A DNA stretch of 64,000 nucleotides from Bryobacteraceae bacterium (GTDB lineage Bacteria > Acidobacteriota > Terriglobia > Bryobacterales > Bryobacteraceae), in contig BPGE01000001.1 in NCBI GenBank assembly GCA_026002875.1, positions 1,054,001-1,118,000 of the forward strand. The letters run 5' to 3'. Under the pieces are notes generated by a model that ran no database searches, was not told the origin of the DNA, and saw only the letters and a program-made list of their open reading frames with translations. The translations under genes and the position numbers were made by a program. This document shows, in pieces, positions 22,555 to 31,732 of this stretch. Positions within the stretch are counted from its first letter, which is position 1. Each line of letters starts with the position of its first letter.

Positions 22555-24999
22555 TCACCTCGGGCGGCCGGGGGCGGCCGAGCAGGCGCTTTCGAGAGCT
22601 CTTCGCAGAGCCTCGCGCTGCTCCCCGCCGAGCGGCGCGCCGGCGCGTGTCACATAAAAGACGTCGATGGCCTTGTGGGCCCGGGTGTCGACCAGCACGA
22701 GGCGGATGTCGCATCCTTCCGAGGAAATGGCCGCGGCGAGATCGTGGAGCAGGGCGGGGCGGTCCTGGGCCACGACTTCCACGACGGTGGCATGCCCGGA
22801 AAGATCGTCGAAAAACGTGATGGCGGGCGGCATGCCGGCGGCGCGCGCGGGCAGGCGCGGCGCGGCGCGGCGGCGCAGCAGTTCCGCCGCGGAGACGCGG
22901 CCGAGGGCGGCCCGCAGCAGCGTTTCCATCAGCCGCTCCTGTTCAGGCGGATTGAGCTCGAGCGTGCGGTGCGGATCGGCGAACCGGAACGCATCGACGG
23001 CGAACCCTTCCTGATGCGTGAACGCCTCGCACTGCACGATCTCCATGCCGAACGAGGAGAGCGCACCGGCCAGATCGGCGAACAGCCGGGCGTGGTCTGC
23101 GGCGGCGATCACCGCCTGCCACGCGCCGTCCGCGGCCGACAGCCGCACGGCCGCCCCTTCCGCGCGGGCTTTCTCCAGCAACGCAGCGTCCTGCTCGAAA
23201 TCCTCCGGCGTGCGGCCCCAGCGGTAGCGCGCCGGCAGGCCGGCCAGCAGGGAGCGGGCCGCCGGGCTGAGGGAGTCCAGAAGCGCAGCGCCGTTCGAGG
23301 CCGGCTCGTCCAGCCCGCTTTCGAGCCGCGCGTGCAGCGTGCGGTACAGGCTGAAGAGCTGCGCAGCGCGCCAGGATGTCATGCGGCCCGCACCCACGGC
23401 GCTGATGTCGGCGTAGGTGAGCAGGGCAAGCAGCCGCAGCCGCTCTGCCGAGCCCAGCTCCCGGGCCAACCACTGCTGCACTTCTTCGGAGGCCACGTCG
23501 CGGGACTGCATCGCCTCGCTCAGCAGCAGATGTTTTCCGATCAGGAACAGAACGCCGGACTGCTCCTGCGGCGCAAAGCCTTCCCGCATCAGGAAGGCGC
23601 GGGCGATCGACAGCGATTCTTCCGCATGATCGCGCCCCGATCCTTTGCCGATGTCGTGCAGCAGGAGGGCCAGCCGCAGCAGCCACTGCTCGCGTCCGCA
23701 CTCCTCCCACAATTCGGCGAAGAACCGCCGTGGCGGGGTCTTTTCCCGGGGCAGTTCCTCAAGCACCTCCAGCGCCACGTTCGTATGCTCGTCGACGGTG
23801 AAGCGGTGGTAGAAGTCCGGCACCACCAGATGATCGATGCGCCGCCACTCGGGCAGCGCCGCCGCCAGATGTCCGGTGGAGCGCATGGCCCGGACGGCGG
23901 CGGCTGCATGCGGGAGGCTGAGCAGTTCGCGCCAGAACTTTGCGCCCGCGGGGCGGTCGGCCCGCTGTTCTGTCCACCGCGCCGCGTGCTGCTCCAGCCG
24001 GCTTTCCGTTTCCCGCGAGGGAAGCAGCCCGTGCCGCGCGGTGAAGAGAAACAGCCGCAACGCCAGGTCCGGGTCCCGCTCAAGCTGGCCGGGATTGCGC
24101 AGGAAGACCAGGTTGCGCGACACCGTGAGATCGGCCGTCGACAGGCGGCTGCTGCGGTCGAACCAGACCGATAACCGGCTGCGGTCCTGCGACTCGAACT
24201 CCTCCATGGCGCGTTCGGCGGCGCGCATCACGGCTCCGGCGTTCCGGTACCAGGCGCGCATGAACGAGGCCGGATCGCGGGCGCCCAGAAGCCCGGCGCG
24301 GGCTGCTGCGTCCTGCGAGTCGAAATCGAGCACGTTGTTGTCGCGCCCGTGCGTGAGATGGAGAAAGATGCGCACCGCTGCGAGCGGCTCCAGCCAGCGA
24401 TCCGGCGGCGCCGGCCGCTTCATCAGGGCAGCCAGCCACTCGGCGGTCTGCAGGTCGCGCAGTCCGCCGGGGCCTTCCTTCACGTCGGGTTCGAGGTGGA
24501 ACACGGTCTGCTGGAAACGCGCATGCCGCGCACGGGAAGCCGTGCAGAGCAGGCGGGCGATTTCACCTTTCCGGCTGTCGAGAAAACGCCGCCACCGCGA
24601 TCCGAATTCCCGGAACAGCCCCCCGTCACCGGCCAGGAAGCGGTGGTCGAGCAGAGAGAACGTCAGCTCGGGATTGCCCGGCTGCAGGCTGCAGCACTCC
24701 TCCACGGTGCGGACCGAATGAGACGCGCGCAGTCCCGCATCCCACAGCTTCCGCAGGAATTCCCCCGCCCGGTCCCGCTCCCGGATGGTGGCCAGAGGGC
24801 GCGCAGACAGCAGCAGCAGGTCGATGTCGGAGTGGGGAAAAAGCCTCCTGCGCCCGTAGCCCCCGACGGCGAGCAGCGCGGCGCCGGGGGCTTCCAGATG
24901 CCGAGCGAACGCTTCGCGGGCCAGCGCGTCCACGCTCCACGTCCGCTCTTCCAACAGAGTGGCGGCGGGTTCAGAGGGCATCCACGCCGCGGTCGTCAT
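22555..24999 (-). CDS. glnD: [Protein-PII] uridylyltransferase/uridylyl-removing enzyme
   Basis: GlnD senses glutamine and adds or removes UMP on PII. The 814-residue protein has the nucleotidyltransferase motif AVGGYGRRRLFPHSDIDLLL near residues 43-62, an HD domain (FTVDEHTNVALEVLEEL, LLLHDIGKGSGRDHAEES) for UMP removal, and two C-terminal ACT domains (last one VVEVVAQDRPALLHDLAAAI). All catalytic signatures are present. The start at 24999 or 24981 overlaps the end of glnB, the gene of its substrate. Confidence 0.96.
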   Translation of the reverse strand: MTTAAWMPSEPAATLLEERTWSVDALAREAFARHLEAPGAALLAVGGYGRRRLFPHSDIDLLLLSARPLATIRERDRAGEFLRKLWDAGLRASHSVRTVEECCSLQPGNPELTFSLLDHRFLAGDGGLFREFGSRWRRFLDSRKGEIARLLCTASRARHARFQQTVFHLEPDVKEGPGGLRDLQTAEWLAALMKRPAPPDRWLEPLAAVRIFLHLTHGRDNNVLDFDSQDAAARAGLLGARDPASFMRAWYRNAGAVMRAAERAMEEFESQDRSRLSVWFDRSSRLSTADLTVSRNLVFLRNPGQLERDPDLALRLFLFTARHGLLPSRETESRLEQHAARWTEQRADRPAGAKFWRELLSLPHAAAAVRAMRSTGHLAAALPEWRRIDHLVVPDFYHRFTVDEHTNVALEVLEELPREKTPPRRFFAELWEECGREQWLLRLALLLHDIGKGSGRDHAEESLSIARAFLMREGFAPQEQSGVLFLIGKHLLLSEAMQSRDVASEEVQQWLARELGSAERLRLLALLTYADISAVGAGRMTSWRAAQLFSLYRTLHARLESGLDEPASNGAALLDSLSPAARSLLAGLPARYRWGRTPEDFEQDAALLEKARAEGAAVRLSAADGAWQAVIAAADHARLFADLAGALSSFGMEIVQCEAFTHQEGFAVDAFRFADPHRTLELNPPEQERLMETLLRAALGRVSAAELLRRRAAPRLPARAAGMPPAITFFDDLSGHATVVEVVAQDRPALLHDLAAAISSEGCDIRLVLVDTRAHKAIDVFYVTRAGAPLGGEQREALRRALESACSAAPGRPR

Positions 25000-25309
25000 T
25001 GCGGATGCGCACGGCCTCCTCGACAGGCAGCACGAAGATCTTTCCGTCGCCGATCTTGCCCGTGCGGGCGGCGGCGGAGATGGTCGAGATGATTTCTTCC
25101 ACGCGCTCGGCGCGGCAGAAGATCTCGATCTTGGCTTTCGGCAGCAGGTCCACCTGGTATTCGTGGCCGCGGTAGATCTCCTTGTGGCCCTTCTGGCGGC
25201 CGTGGCCGCGCACTTCGGTGATGGTCATGCCGTCGACGCCGATTTTTTTCAGGGCCTCCTTCACGTCCTCGAGTTTGAAGGGCTGGATGATGGCTTCGAT
25301 CTTCTTCAC
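24971..25309 (-). CDS. glnB: Nitrogen regulatory protein P-II
   Basis: A 112-residue PII signal protein. It starts MKKIEAIIQPFKLEDVKEAL and has the T-loop GRQKGHKEIYRGHEYQVD with Tyr51, the site uridylylated by GlnD, and the C-terminal signature TGKIGDGKIFVLPVEEAVRI. PII integrates 2-oxoglutarate, ATP/ADP and glutamine signals. It lies 15 bases downstream of amtB, the usual place for a PII that blocks the ammonium channel (GlnK type), and overlaps glnD. Confidence 0.96.
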   Translation of the reverse strand: MKKIEAIIQPFKLEDVKEALKKIGVDGMTITEVRGHGRQKGHKEIYRGHEYQVDLLPKAKIEIFCRAERVEEIISTISAAARTGKIGDGKIFVLPVEEAVRIRNDDRGVDAL

Positions 25310-25324
25310 TGGTGCACCTCTTCA

Positions 25325-26695
25325 CTACGCCTCGAAACTGTAGCCTTCCTCGCCGTGCATCGAGAGGTCGAGCCCGTCGGTCTCGTGCTCCGGCGCGGCG
25401 CGCAGACCGCAGATCACGTCCGCGATCTTGAGGCAGATGTAGCTGCCCACCGCCGCCAGGACGACAGCCACGAGCGTTCCAAGCGCCTGGTTCAGGACCT
25501 GCATGGCGTTGCCGTCCACCAGCCCCAGCGGCGCCGGATTGCCGGCGGCATCTTTCAGCGCGTCGTTCACCGCATTGGTGGCGAACACGCCCGTCAGCAG
25601 CGCGCCCAGGGTGCCGCCCGCGCCATGCACGCCGAAGGCGTCGAGGGAATCATCGTACCCGAGCCGCATCTTGACGACGGCCACCATGGCATAGCAGAAG
25701 ATCCCCGCCAGCACGCCGATCAGAAGCGCAGGCATCGGGAGGACGAACCCTGAAGCCGGGGTGATGGCCACGAGGCCGGCCACGCAGCCGGAGATCCCGC
25801 CGAGCACGGAGGGCTTGCCGGTGCGCATCCACTCCGCCGCCAGCCAGCCCGCCACGCCGCCCGCGGCGCCCAGATGCGTGGCGACGAACGCCGACGCGGC
25901 CAGCGGACCGGCGCCCAGCGCGGAGCCGGCGTTGAAGCCGAACCAGCCGAACCACAGCAGACACGCGCCTGCGAAGCTCAGCACCAGCGAGTGCGGCCGC
26001 ATCGGCTCCTGCAGGTAGCCAGCGCGCGGCTTCAGGTACAGCGCGGCCACCAGCGCGGACACGCCCGACGTGATATGCACGACCGTGCCGCCCGCAAAAT
26101 CAAAGCATGGGATCTTCCCGCCGGAAAAGGCGTTGAACAGCCCTCCCTTGCCCCACACCATGTGCGCCATCGGGAAATACACGACGAACAGCCACAGCGT
26201 CGTGTACAACACCATGCCGCTGAACTTGATCCTCTCCGCATAGGCGCCGGAGATCAGGGCGGGCGTGATGATGGCGAACATCATCTGGAACGCCATGAAG
26301 GTCAGGTGGGGCAGCGTGGCGGCGTAATCGGCGTTCGGCTCCATCCCCACGCCGCGGAGAAACGCATACTGCAGGCTGCCGATGAAGGCATTGCCCTCGC
26401 CGAAGGCCAGGCTGTAGCCCACCAGAGCCCAAAGCACGCTGGCCAGGGCCATCAGAACAAAACTGTGCATCATTGTTCCGAGCACGTTCTTGCGCCGCAC
26501 AAGCCCGCCGTAGAACAGCGCCAGTCCCGGTCCGGTCATCAGCAGCACCAGCGCGCAACTGGCCATCATCCAGGCGTTGTCGGCGGAAAGCTGGGCCGCC
26601 GCCGCGGCCGATTCGGCCGCTTTCACGGCTTCTGACGGATCCTGGCCCGCCGCGGTGGCGGCCAGAAGCAGGAAAAGACTGAATCCGTACCTCAT
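25325..26695 (-). CDS. amtB: Ammonium transporter
   Basis: A 456-residue AmtB channel with a cleaved leader (FSLFLLLAATAAGQ) and eleven membrane helices. Key parts are MTGPGLALFYGGLVRRKN, AGGTVVHITSGVSALVAALY (first pore histidine) and DAFGVHGAGGTLGALLTG (second pore histidine). The short cytosolic tail ends EGYSFEA. The start at 26695 gives a proper signal sequence; the frame is open for 19 more codons. It heads amtB-glnB-glnD(-glgC), a compact nitrogen-sensing unit. Confidence 0.95.
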   Translation of the reverse strand: MRYGFSLFLLLAATAAGQDPSEAVKAAESAAAAAQLSADNAWMMASCALVLLMTGPGLALFYGGLVRRKNVLGTMMHSFVLMALASVLWALVGYSLAFGEGNAFIGSLQYAFLRGVGMEPNADYAATLPHLTFMAFQMMFAIITPALISGAYAERIKFSGMVLYTTLWLFVVYFPMAHMVWGKGGLFNAFSGGKIPCFDFAGGTVVHITSGVSALVAALYLKPRAGYLQEPMRPHSLVLSFAGACLLWFGWFGFNAGSALGAGPLAASAFVATHLGAAGGVAGWLAAEWMRTGKPSVLGGISGCVAGLVAITPASGFVLPMPALLIGVLAGIFCYAMVAVVKMRLGYDDSLDAFGVHGAGGTLGALLTGVFATNAVNDALKDAAGNPAPLGLVDGNAMQVLNQALGTLVAVVLAAVGSYICLKIADVICGLRAAPEHETDGLDLSMHGEEGYSFEA

Positions 26696-27069
26696 TGCGA
26701 TTTCTCTGATCCTGTCGGGTGAATTTCCGGATCCGCGCCGGGCGCGAAACACTCCGCGGAGGGAGCGGTCCGCCGCGCGGGAAGCTTCCCGCCGCGCACG
26801 GATGCGCGCAGCCGCAGAAGCGTATCGGATGCTGCCCGGGAACCGAGCGGCCGACGGGGGCCGTCTACGTTGATGCTAAACCGCTGCCGCCCGGGAAATC
26901 CAACAGATAATTCTTCTCAGGCTCAATCAAAAAATGTATCGGAGCGGCCCCGGCGCCGCCGGGGCCGCGCTCCGCTACAATAGGAAAAGACACTCTGCGC
27001 AGGCCTGCTTCCGGCAGGCCTGCCCGTTGCGGCGGGCCGCAGCGAGACATCGATCAAGAAACCTGCTTC
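26696..27069 (+). other. Divergent intergenic region between amtB and the antiporter
   Basis: 374 bases without a gene. The left part should hold the amtB control region; I found no sigma-54 (GG-N10-GC) site. The right part (26944-27041) is a run of three hairpins preceding the antiporter gene, listed separately. TACAAT at 26976-26981 resembles a -10 element but lacks a -35 partner. Confidence 0.5.
26944..27041 (+). promoter_or_regulatory. Hairpin-rich leader of the antiporter gene
   Basis: Three consecutive hairpins: 26944-26954 with 26958-26968 (GCGGCCCCGGC/GCCGGGGCCGC, 11 pairs, 3-base loop); 26999-27008 with 27014-27023 (GCAGGCCTGC twice, each copy itself a palindrome, 5-base loop); and 27028-27032 with 27037-27041 (TGCGG/CCGCA). 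The antiporter ATG follows 28 bases later. They could form a regulatory leader RNA or, for the middle pair, a protein-binding operator. Confidence 0.5.
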
Positions 27070-28305
27070 ATGAACCTGTTCGAACAACCCTTCCTGGCGT
27101 TTCTTTCCGGCGCCGGGACAGCCGACCACCTGCCTCTGCAACTCCTGATCGTGTTCGGCTTCGCCAAGCTGCTGGCGGAAGCGGCGCAGCGGCTCCGCAT
27201 GCCCGGCGTCGTCGGCGGGCTGCTGGCGGGCATCGTCATCGGCCCTTCCGGCTTCGGCTGGATTCACTATGATTCGCTGCTGCACGCCATGGCGGAGATG
27301 GGCGTGATGTTCCTGCTGTTCCAGGTCGGACTGGAAGTGCAGGCCTCGCAACTGGTCCGCGTGGGCAAAGTGGCGCTGCTGTCGGCCATGCTGGGCGTCG
27401 CTGTTCCGTTCATCATGGGCTGGGCCATCATGACCGCCGCCGGGCACCCGCAGATCGAGTCGATCTTCATGGGCGCCGCCATGGTGGCCACCAGCGTGGG
27501 CATCACCGCGCAGGTGCTGGCGGCGAAGGGCGTGCTGAGCCACCGCACGGCTCAGGTGATCCTGGCCGCTGCGGTGATCGATGACGTGCTGGGGCTGCTC
27601 GTGCTCGCCATCGTCTCCTCGATGGCGCGGGCGGGCGGGCTGGACTGGGCGGGGCTGGCCACGTCCACGATCGTCTCGATCGTCTTTGTTGCGGCTGTCG
27701 TCAAATTCGGTTCGCGCACCGCCGGGTTCGTCGTGCCGAAGCTGACGCGCAGCCTCAGGGTGGAGGAAGCCGAGTACGCCGTGGCGGTCACGTTCCTTTT
27801 CCTGATGGCGCTCCTGGCCACGTACTCCGGAGTCGCGGCGATCATCGGCGCCTTCCTTGCCGGCATGGCTCTGGCGGAGACAGCCTCGCACCACCTGCAT
27901 ACGCTGGTGCGCGGCGCCGGCGAACTGATGGTGCCGTTCTTCCTGGCTTCGATCGGCCTGCAGCTCGAGATGAGCGTCTTCCGCAGCTCGTCCACCGTTC
28001 TTCTGGCGGTGGTGATCCTGCTGGCGGCCGTGATCTCGAAGTGGATCGGTTGCGGGCTGGGCGCGGCCAGCCTGGGCTGGAAGGACGCCTCGCGCGTGGG
28101 CGCCGGCATGGTGCCGCGCGGCGAGGTCGGCATGGTGGTGGCGCAGGTGGGACTGAAAGCGGGCGCCATTACGCAGCCTGTGTATGGCGTGGCCGTGTTC
28201 ATGGCTGTGATGACCACAATTCTCGCCCCGCCCGTGCTGAACCTTCTGTACAGGGACGTGCCCGCCGAGCCCCGGTCTTCCGCTCCCGGCGTGGAGCTCG
28301 GCTGA
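27070..28305 (+). CDS. Cation/proton antiporter (CPA2, Kef-type)
   Basis: A 411-residue membrane protein with 11-13 helices of the NhaA-like CPA2 fold. Visible signatures are PGVVGGLLAGIVIGPSGFG, EMGVMFLLFQVGLEV, AAAVIDDVLGLLVLAI (the ion-binding acidic pair region) and GAFLAGMALAET. There is no C-terminal TrkA-N nucleotide-binding domain, so this is a bare antiporter or channel, for Na+ or K+ against H+. It is monocistronic, preceded by a hairpin-rich leader, and converges on the next gene with a 64-base gap. Confidence 0.9.
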   Translation: MNLFEQPFLAFLSGAGTADHLPLQLLIVFGFAKLLAEAAQRLRMPGVVGGLLAGIVIGPSGFGWIHYDSLLHAMAEMGVMFLLFQVGLEVQASQLVRVGKVALLSAMLGVAVPFIMGWAIMTAAGHPQIESIFMGAAMVATSVGITAQVLAAKGVLSHRTAQVILAAAVIDDVLGLLVLAIVSSMARAGGLDWAGLATSTIVSIVFVAAVVKFGSRTAGFVVPKLTRSLRVEEAEYAVAVTFLFLMALLATYSGVAAIIGAFLAGMALAETASHHLHTLVRGAGELMVPFFLASIGLQLEMSVFRSSSTVLLAVVILLAAVISKWIGCGLGAASLGWKDASRVGAGMVPRGEVGMVVAQVGLKAGAITQPVYGVAVFMAVMTTILAPPVLNLLYRDVPAEPRSSAPGVELG

Positions 28306-28369
28306 ACGCGCAGCGGCTGAATTGGCCGTGGCGGGCGGCTCCGTGCGGCGCCGTCCGGTTCCTCTCCGA

Positions 28370-29470
28370 TCAGAGGCGCACGACTGCCGCTGCGTGCGGC
28401 TGCGGGCCGACGGGAATCATCGTGAACAGCGGCGCCGTCTTGCGGCGGCGGGTGTCAACGGGAATTGCGGAGATGCGGATCACCGCCATGTCGCCGGAGC
28501 CGCGGTTGAGCACCAGCGCGAACTCCTGATCGGGCGTGATGAAGATCGCTCCCGGCTCGGCGCCCACGCCGGTCACCGACACCACGCGCTGCTCGGCGAT
28601 GCTGAAGGTGGTCACCGAGCCCGCCTGCGGATTCGAGACGAACAGCAGCGGCGGCGCGGCGCTGGCCGCCATCTCGCCCGGCTTGCGCCCGCTCAGCGAC
28701 GTCTGGGCGATTTCGCTGCGGTAGGGATAGGCGATCACGACGGAATCGCTTCCCTCGCCCGTGATGAAGAGCTGGCCGCCGTCGGCGCTGAAGCAGAAGC
28801 GCTGCGGCACGACCGCCAGCGGCAGCTTGACCATCACGTCGCGCGTGGCCGTATCGAGCAGGATCAGCTGGCGGCGGTCCATTCCTGCAGCGATCGCCAT
28901 CCGCCCGTCAGACCGGAAACGCACAGTGCCCAGCCGGTCGTCCACCAGACGCGGAGGCAGAACCAGCCCCGAATCCAGCTGAACGAAAACCACCTCGCCC
29001 GCCTCCAGCGCAACACAGGCGCGCGGCTCGGCGCCCGAAACATCGAAGCTGACCGGTCTGCGCGGCAGAACCATCGCCGGGCGCGCCCGCAGCGGATCCA
29101 GATCCACGGGAATCATGGCTGGCGGCTCGGCCATCAGGCACCACAGCCGGCCGTGTTTGACGACCGCCGTCTGGGGCGCGCCGCCCAGCCGAAGCAGCGC
29201 CTCCTGCTGCAGGCTGGAGGCGTCGAACACCGCCAGCGTCCGCGCCTGCGGGCACAGGGCGTACACCTTGCCCCGCCGCGCCATCACGGTGGAAGCGGGC
29301 GATGGCAGGGGCAGGGCTCTTTCAAACGTGAACCGCAACAGGTCGACGGCGCCCAGCAGCGCTTCGCTCGAAGAGGCGACAAAAGCCCTGCCTGGAAACC
29401 CGCCCGCCGGTCCGCGCCGGCAGGACGCGCCCCAGCCGGCCAGGGTGGCAGCGAACGCACGCCGGTTCAT
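28370..29470 (-). CDS. Exported YVTN-type beta-propeller protein
   Basis: A 366-residue protein with a Tat-like or Sec leader (NRRAFAATLAGWGASC) followed by repeats of a YVTN/lactonase-like propeller: KVYALCPQARTLAVFDA, RFRSDGRMAIAAGMDRRQLI, RFCFSADGGQLFITGEGSDS, LLFVSNPQAGSVTTFSI and ITPDQEFALVLNRGSGDMAV. The sequence does not point to an enzyme. Its ATG overlaps the stop of the zinc-ribbon gene by one base (TGATG), so the two are coupled. The start at 29470 is set by that overlap and by the leader. Confidence 0.75.
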   Translation of the reverse strand: MNRRAFAATLAGWGASCRRGPAGGFPGRAFVASSSEALLGAVDLLRFTFERALPLPSPASTVMARRGKVYALCPQARTLAVFDASSLQQEALLRLGGAPQTAVVKHGRLWCLMAEPPAMIPVDLDPLRARPAMVLPRRPVSFDVSGAEPRACVALEAGEVVFVQLDSGLVLPPRLVDDRLGTVRFRSDGRMAIAAGMDRRQLILLDTATRDVMVKLPLAVVPQRFCFSADGGQLFITGEGSDSVVIAYPYRSEIAQTSLSGRKPGEMAASAAPPLLFVSNPQAGSVTTFSIAEQRVVSVTGVGAEPGAIFITPDQEFALVLNRGSGDMAVIRISAIPVDTRRRKTAPLFTMIPVGPQPHAAAVVRL

Positions 29471-29748
29471 CACAGGAACGCCGTTGTCTTGATGCCGGAA
29501 ACTTCGATCGTCCGACCGCACCGCGGGTTCTTGCACCGCACTTTGTCGTCGATCAGCACCATGTAGCTTTGCGCTTTGGCGAACCTGGCCCGGTCCCGCT
29601 CGTCTGCGCCCGGCGGCAGGCGGTCTCTCTTGCGCCGGATCAGCCACTGCAGTTCATATTCCTCGACGGTGCGGCAATACGGGCAGTTCAGCCGCGCCGG
29701 CTTCTTCGTCTTCGACTCGCTGTAAAACAGCCTCTCGTCCACGACCAT
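29470..29748 (-). CDS. Small zinc-ribbon hypothetical protein
   Basis: A 92-residue protein beginning MVVDERLFYSESKTKKPARL with two cysteine pairs, CPYCRTVEEYELQWLIRRKR and, after a charged linker, CKNPRCGRTIEV. The four cysteines can bind one zinc ion as a ribbon. I do not recognise a family. It is coupled to the downstream propeller gene and diverges from the metallopeptidase gene with only 5 bases between the two annotated starts. Confidence 0.65.
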   Translation of the reverse strand: MVVDERLFYSESKTKKPARLNCPYCRTVEEYELQWLIRRKRDRLPPGADERDRARFAKAQSYMVLIDDKVRCKNPRCGRTIEVSGIKTTAFL

Positions 29749-29753
29749 CAATC

Positions 29754-30623
29754 TTGGCACATCGGAGCCCGGCCGGAAGGCGCGCGATAATAAGGATTGT
29801 GCTGGCCGCTGCCGTGACGCTTTCCGCCGTCCTGCTCGCGTGGAAAGCCGACATCGAATCGCGCGGTGTGGCGGTGGTTGTTGCAGAGCTCGAGAAATCC
29901 GGCGGCGCGCTGTCCGCCGCCGCGGACACGCCGCACCTGGATCTTCTGCGCCCATATCTCGAGTCGGCGGAGTTCCAGCAGCAGTTCGCCCTGATGCACG
30001 CCTCCATGGTGTTCCAGCGCGCGCCGGGCCGGGAAGTGGCCTTCGTGCTGCTGAACGGGGAGAGGCGCGCCGAGTGGGAATCCTGGCAGGAAGCCCTGCT
30101 GGCGCACGAACTGGGCCACGCCTGGATCAAGGCGCAGAAGTACCCGACGCCCGTCTTCGTGCCCGGGCCGCACGCCTGTCTCGCAATCCATACCGGAGAC
30201 ATCGTGCAGCACGTCCTGATCCGCCGCGAGATGGAGCGGCGCGGCATCGACTACCGCAAAAGCTGGCTGCAGCGGCTCGAGCAGGCGATTCCGGTGATGC
30301 AGACATCAGCGCCTCCGCCGGAAGAGGACCGCTGCGCGCGCGCCCGGCTCGCCGCCGAGTGGGTGGACGTCAAACTCGGATTGCAGCCCGGCGAGTGGCC
30401 CGCCGAGGCCGCCTACGAAGCCGCCGTCCGCCGCTACATGCCCGAGGTCGTCTCCACCGTCGAGAGGATCACGGACTACGTCCGCCGCTCGGATCTCAGC
30501 GACAGGGACCAGCACCGCGAAGCCCTGAAGGCGGTCTTCGAGATGCTGAAGGACCTCGTCTACCACCGGGCGAGGGAATTCCGCGTCTATGGTACGCTCA
30601 AGAAGAAACGGGCGGCCGCATGA
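29754..30623 (+). CDS. Membrane-anchored HExxH metallopeptidase-like protein
   Basis: A 289-residue protein with an N-terminal hydrophobic helix (IIRIVLAAAVTLSAVLLAW) and a zinc-peptidase motif HELGHAWIK near residues 117-125, followed by HTGDIVQHVLIRREMERRG, which may supply a third ligand. I cannot place it in a named peptidase family. The frame starts with TTG at 29754; GTG at 29799 is an alternative, and a GATAAT placed 6-7 bases before it would suggest a leaderless message. It lies 51 bases before mreB, so a role in the envelope is possible but unproven. Confidence 0.65.
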   Translation: MAHRSPAGRRAIIRIVLAAAVTLSAVLLAWKADIESRGVAVVVAELEKSGGALSAAADTPHLDLLRPYLESAEFQQQFALMHASMVFQRAPGREVAFVLLNGERRAEWESWQEALLAHELGHAWIKAQKYPTPVFVPGPHACLAIHTGDIVQHVLIRREMERRGIDYRKSWLQRLEQAIPVMQTSAPPPEEDRCARARLAAEWVDVKLGLQPGEWPAEAAYEAAVRRYMPEVVSTVERITDYVRRSDLSDRDQHREALKAVFEMLKDLVYHRAREFRVYGTLKKKRAAA

Positions 30624-30674
30624 CGGCCTCTCCGCCCGCCCAGACGCAGGTCCGGCGGGTTTCATTCTCTCCCC

Positions 30675-31700
30675 ATGAACATCCGGTCTTTATTCAGTCT
30701 GTTCTCCTCTGACCTTGCCATCGACCTGGGCACGGCCAACACGCTCGTGTTCGCCAAAGGCAAGGGCATCGTCGTCAACGAACCATCCATCGTCGCCATC
30801 AACAAGGTGACCGGAGAAGTCGAGGCGGTCGGCAAAGAGGCCAAGGAGATGCTCGGCCGCACGCCGGGCAACATCGTGGCCATCCGTCCGATGAAGGATG
30901 GCGTCATCGCCGACTTCAAGGTCACCGAGCGCATGCTGAATTACTTCATCCAGAAGGCGCATGGCCGCAAGATGCTGGTGCATCCGCGCATTGTCATCGG
31001 CGTGCCCAGCGAAATCACGCAGGTCGAGAAGCGGGCCGTGATCGATTCGGCCTACCGCGCCAAGGCCAGCGAGGTTCATCTGGTGGAGCAGGCCATGGTG
31101 GCGGCCATCGGCGCCGGGCTGCCCATCACGGAGCCCTCCGGCAACATGGTGGTCGACATCGGCGGCGGCACCACCGACGTCGCCGTCATTTCGCTCAGCG
31201 GCATCGTCTACTCGCGCTCGGTCCGCGTGGCCGGCAACGAGATGGACGACGCCATCATGCAGTACCTGAAGAAGAAGTACAACCTGCTCGTCGGCGAGCG
31301 CACGGCCGAGCAGATCAAGATGCAGATCGGCAGCGCCTATCCGCTCGACAAGCCCCTCACGATGGAGATCAAGGGGCGCAACCTGATCGAGGGCGTGCCG
31401 CGCACCATCGTCGTCAACGACGAGGAGATCCGCGAAGCCCTCTCCGAGTGCGTCGCCACCATCATGAACGCCATCCGCGTCGCTCTGGAGCGAACGCCGC
31501 CGGAGCTGAGCGCCGACATCAGCGACCGCGGCATCGTGCTGACCGGGGGCGGAGCGCTGCTGAAAAACCTCGACAAGCGGATCCGCGAAGAGACGGGCCT
31601 GCCCGTTTCGATCGCCGAAGATCCCCTGGCCAGCGTCGTCCTGGGAACCGGGCGCATGTTGACGGACTTCAAACTGCTGCGCCGCATCGCCATTGAATAG
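30675..31700 (+). CDS. mreB: Rod shape-determining actin homologue MreB
   Basis: MreB filaments guide side-wall synthesis in rod-shaped cells. The 341-residue protein has the actin-fold phosphate loops [12 protein letters not shown] and [20 protein letters not shown], the adenosine motif [20 protein letters not shown], and the N-terminal amphipathic start [13 protein letters not shown]. It is full length and heads mreB-mreC-mreD. Confidence 0.98.
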   Translation: MNIRSLFSLFSSDLAIDLGTANTLVFAKGKGIVVNEPSIVAINKVTGEVEAVGKEAKEMLGRTPGNIVAIRPMKDGVIADFKVTERMLNYFIQKAHGRKMLVHPRIVIGVPSEITQVEKRAVIDSAYRAKASEVHLVEQAMVAAIGAGLPITEPSGNMVVDIGGGTTDVAVISLSGIVYSRSVRVAGNEMDDAIMQYLKKKYNLLVGERTAEQIKMQIGSAYPLDKPLTMEIKGRNLIEGVPRTIVVNDEEIREALSECVATIMNAIRVALERTPPELSADISDRGIVLTGGGALLKNLDKRIREETGLPVSIAEDPLASVVLGTGRMLTDFKLLRRIAIE

Positions 31701-31732
31701 CGTGGGAGCGGCCGCGCCGGCCGCCTGAACCT

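Noticed and set aside
26696-26940. Sigma-54 promoter for amtB
   Set aside because: No GG-N10-GC pair with the right surroundings was found on the minus strand.
26937-26968. Intrinsic terminator on the minus strand (11-bp stem followed by TTTTTT)
   Set aside because: No gene is transcribed leftwards into it; the neighbouring antiporter runs right. It is better read as part of the plus-strand leader.
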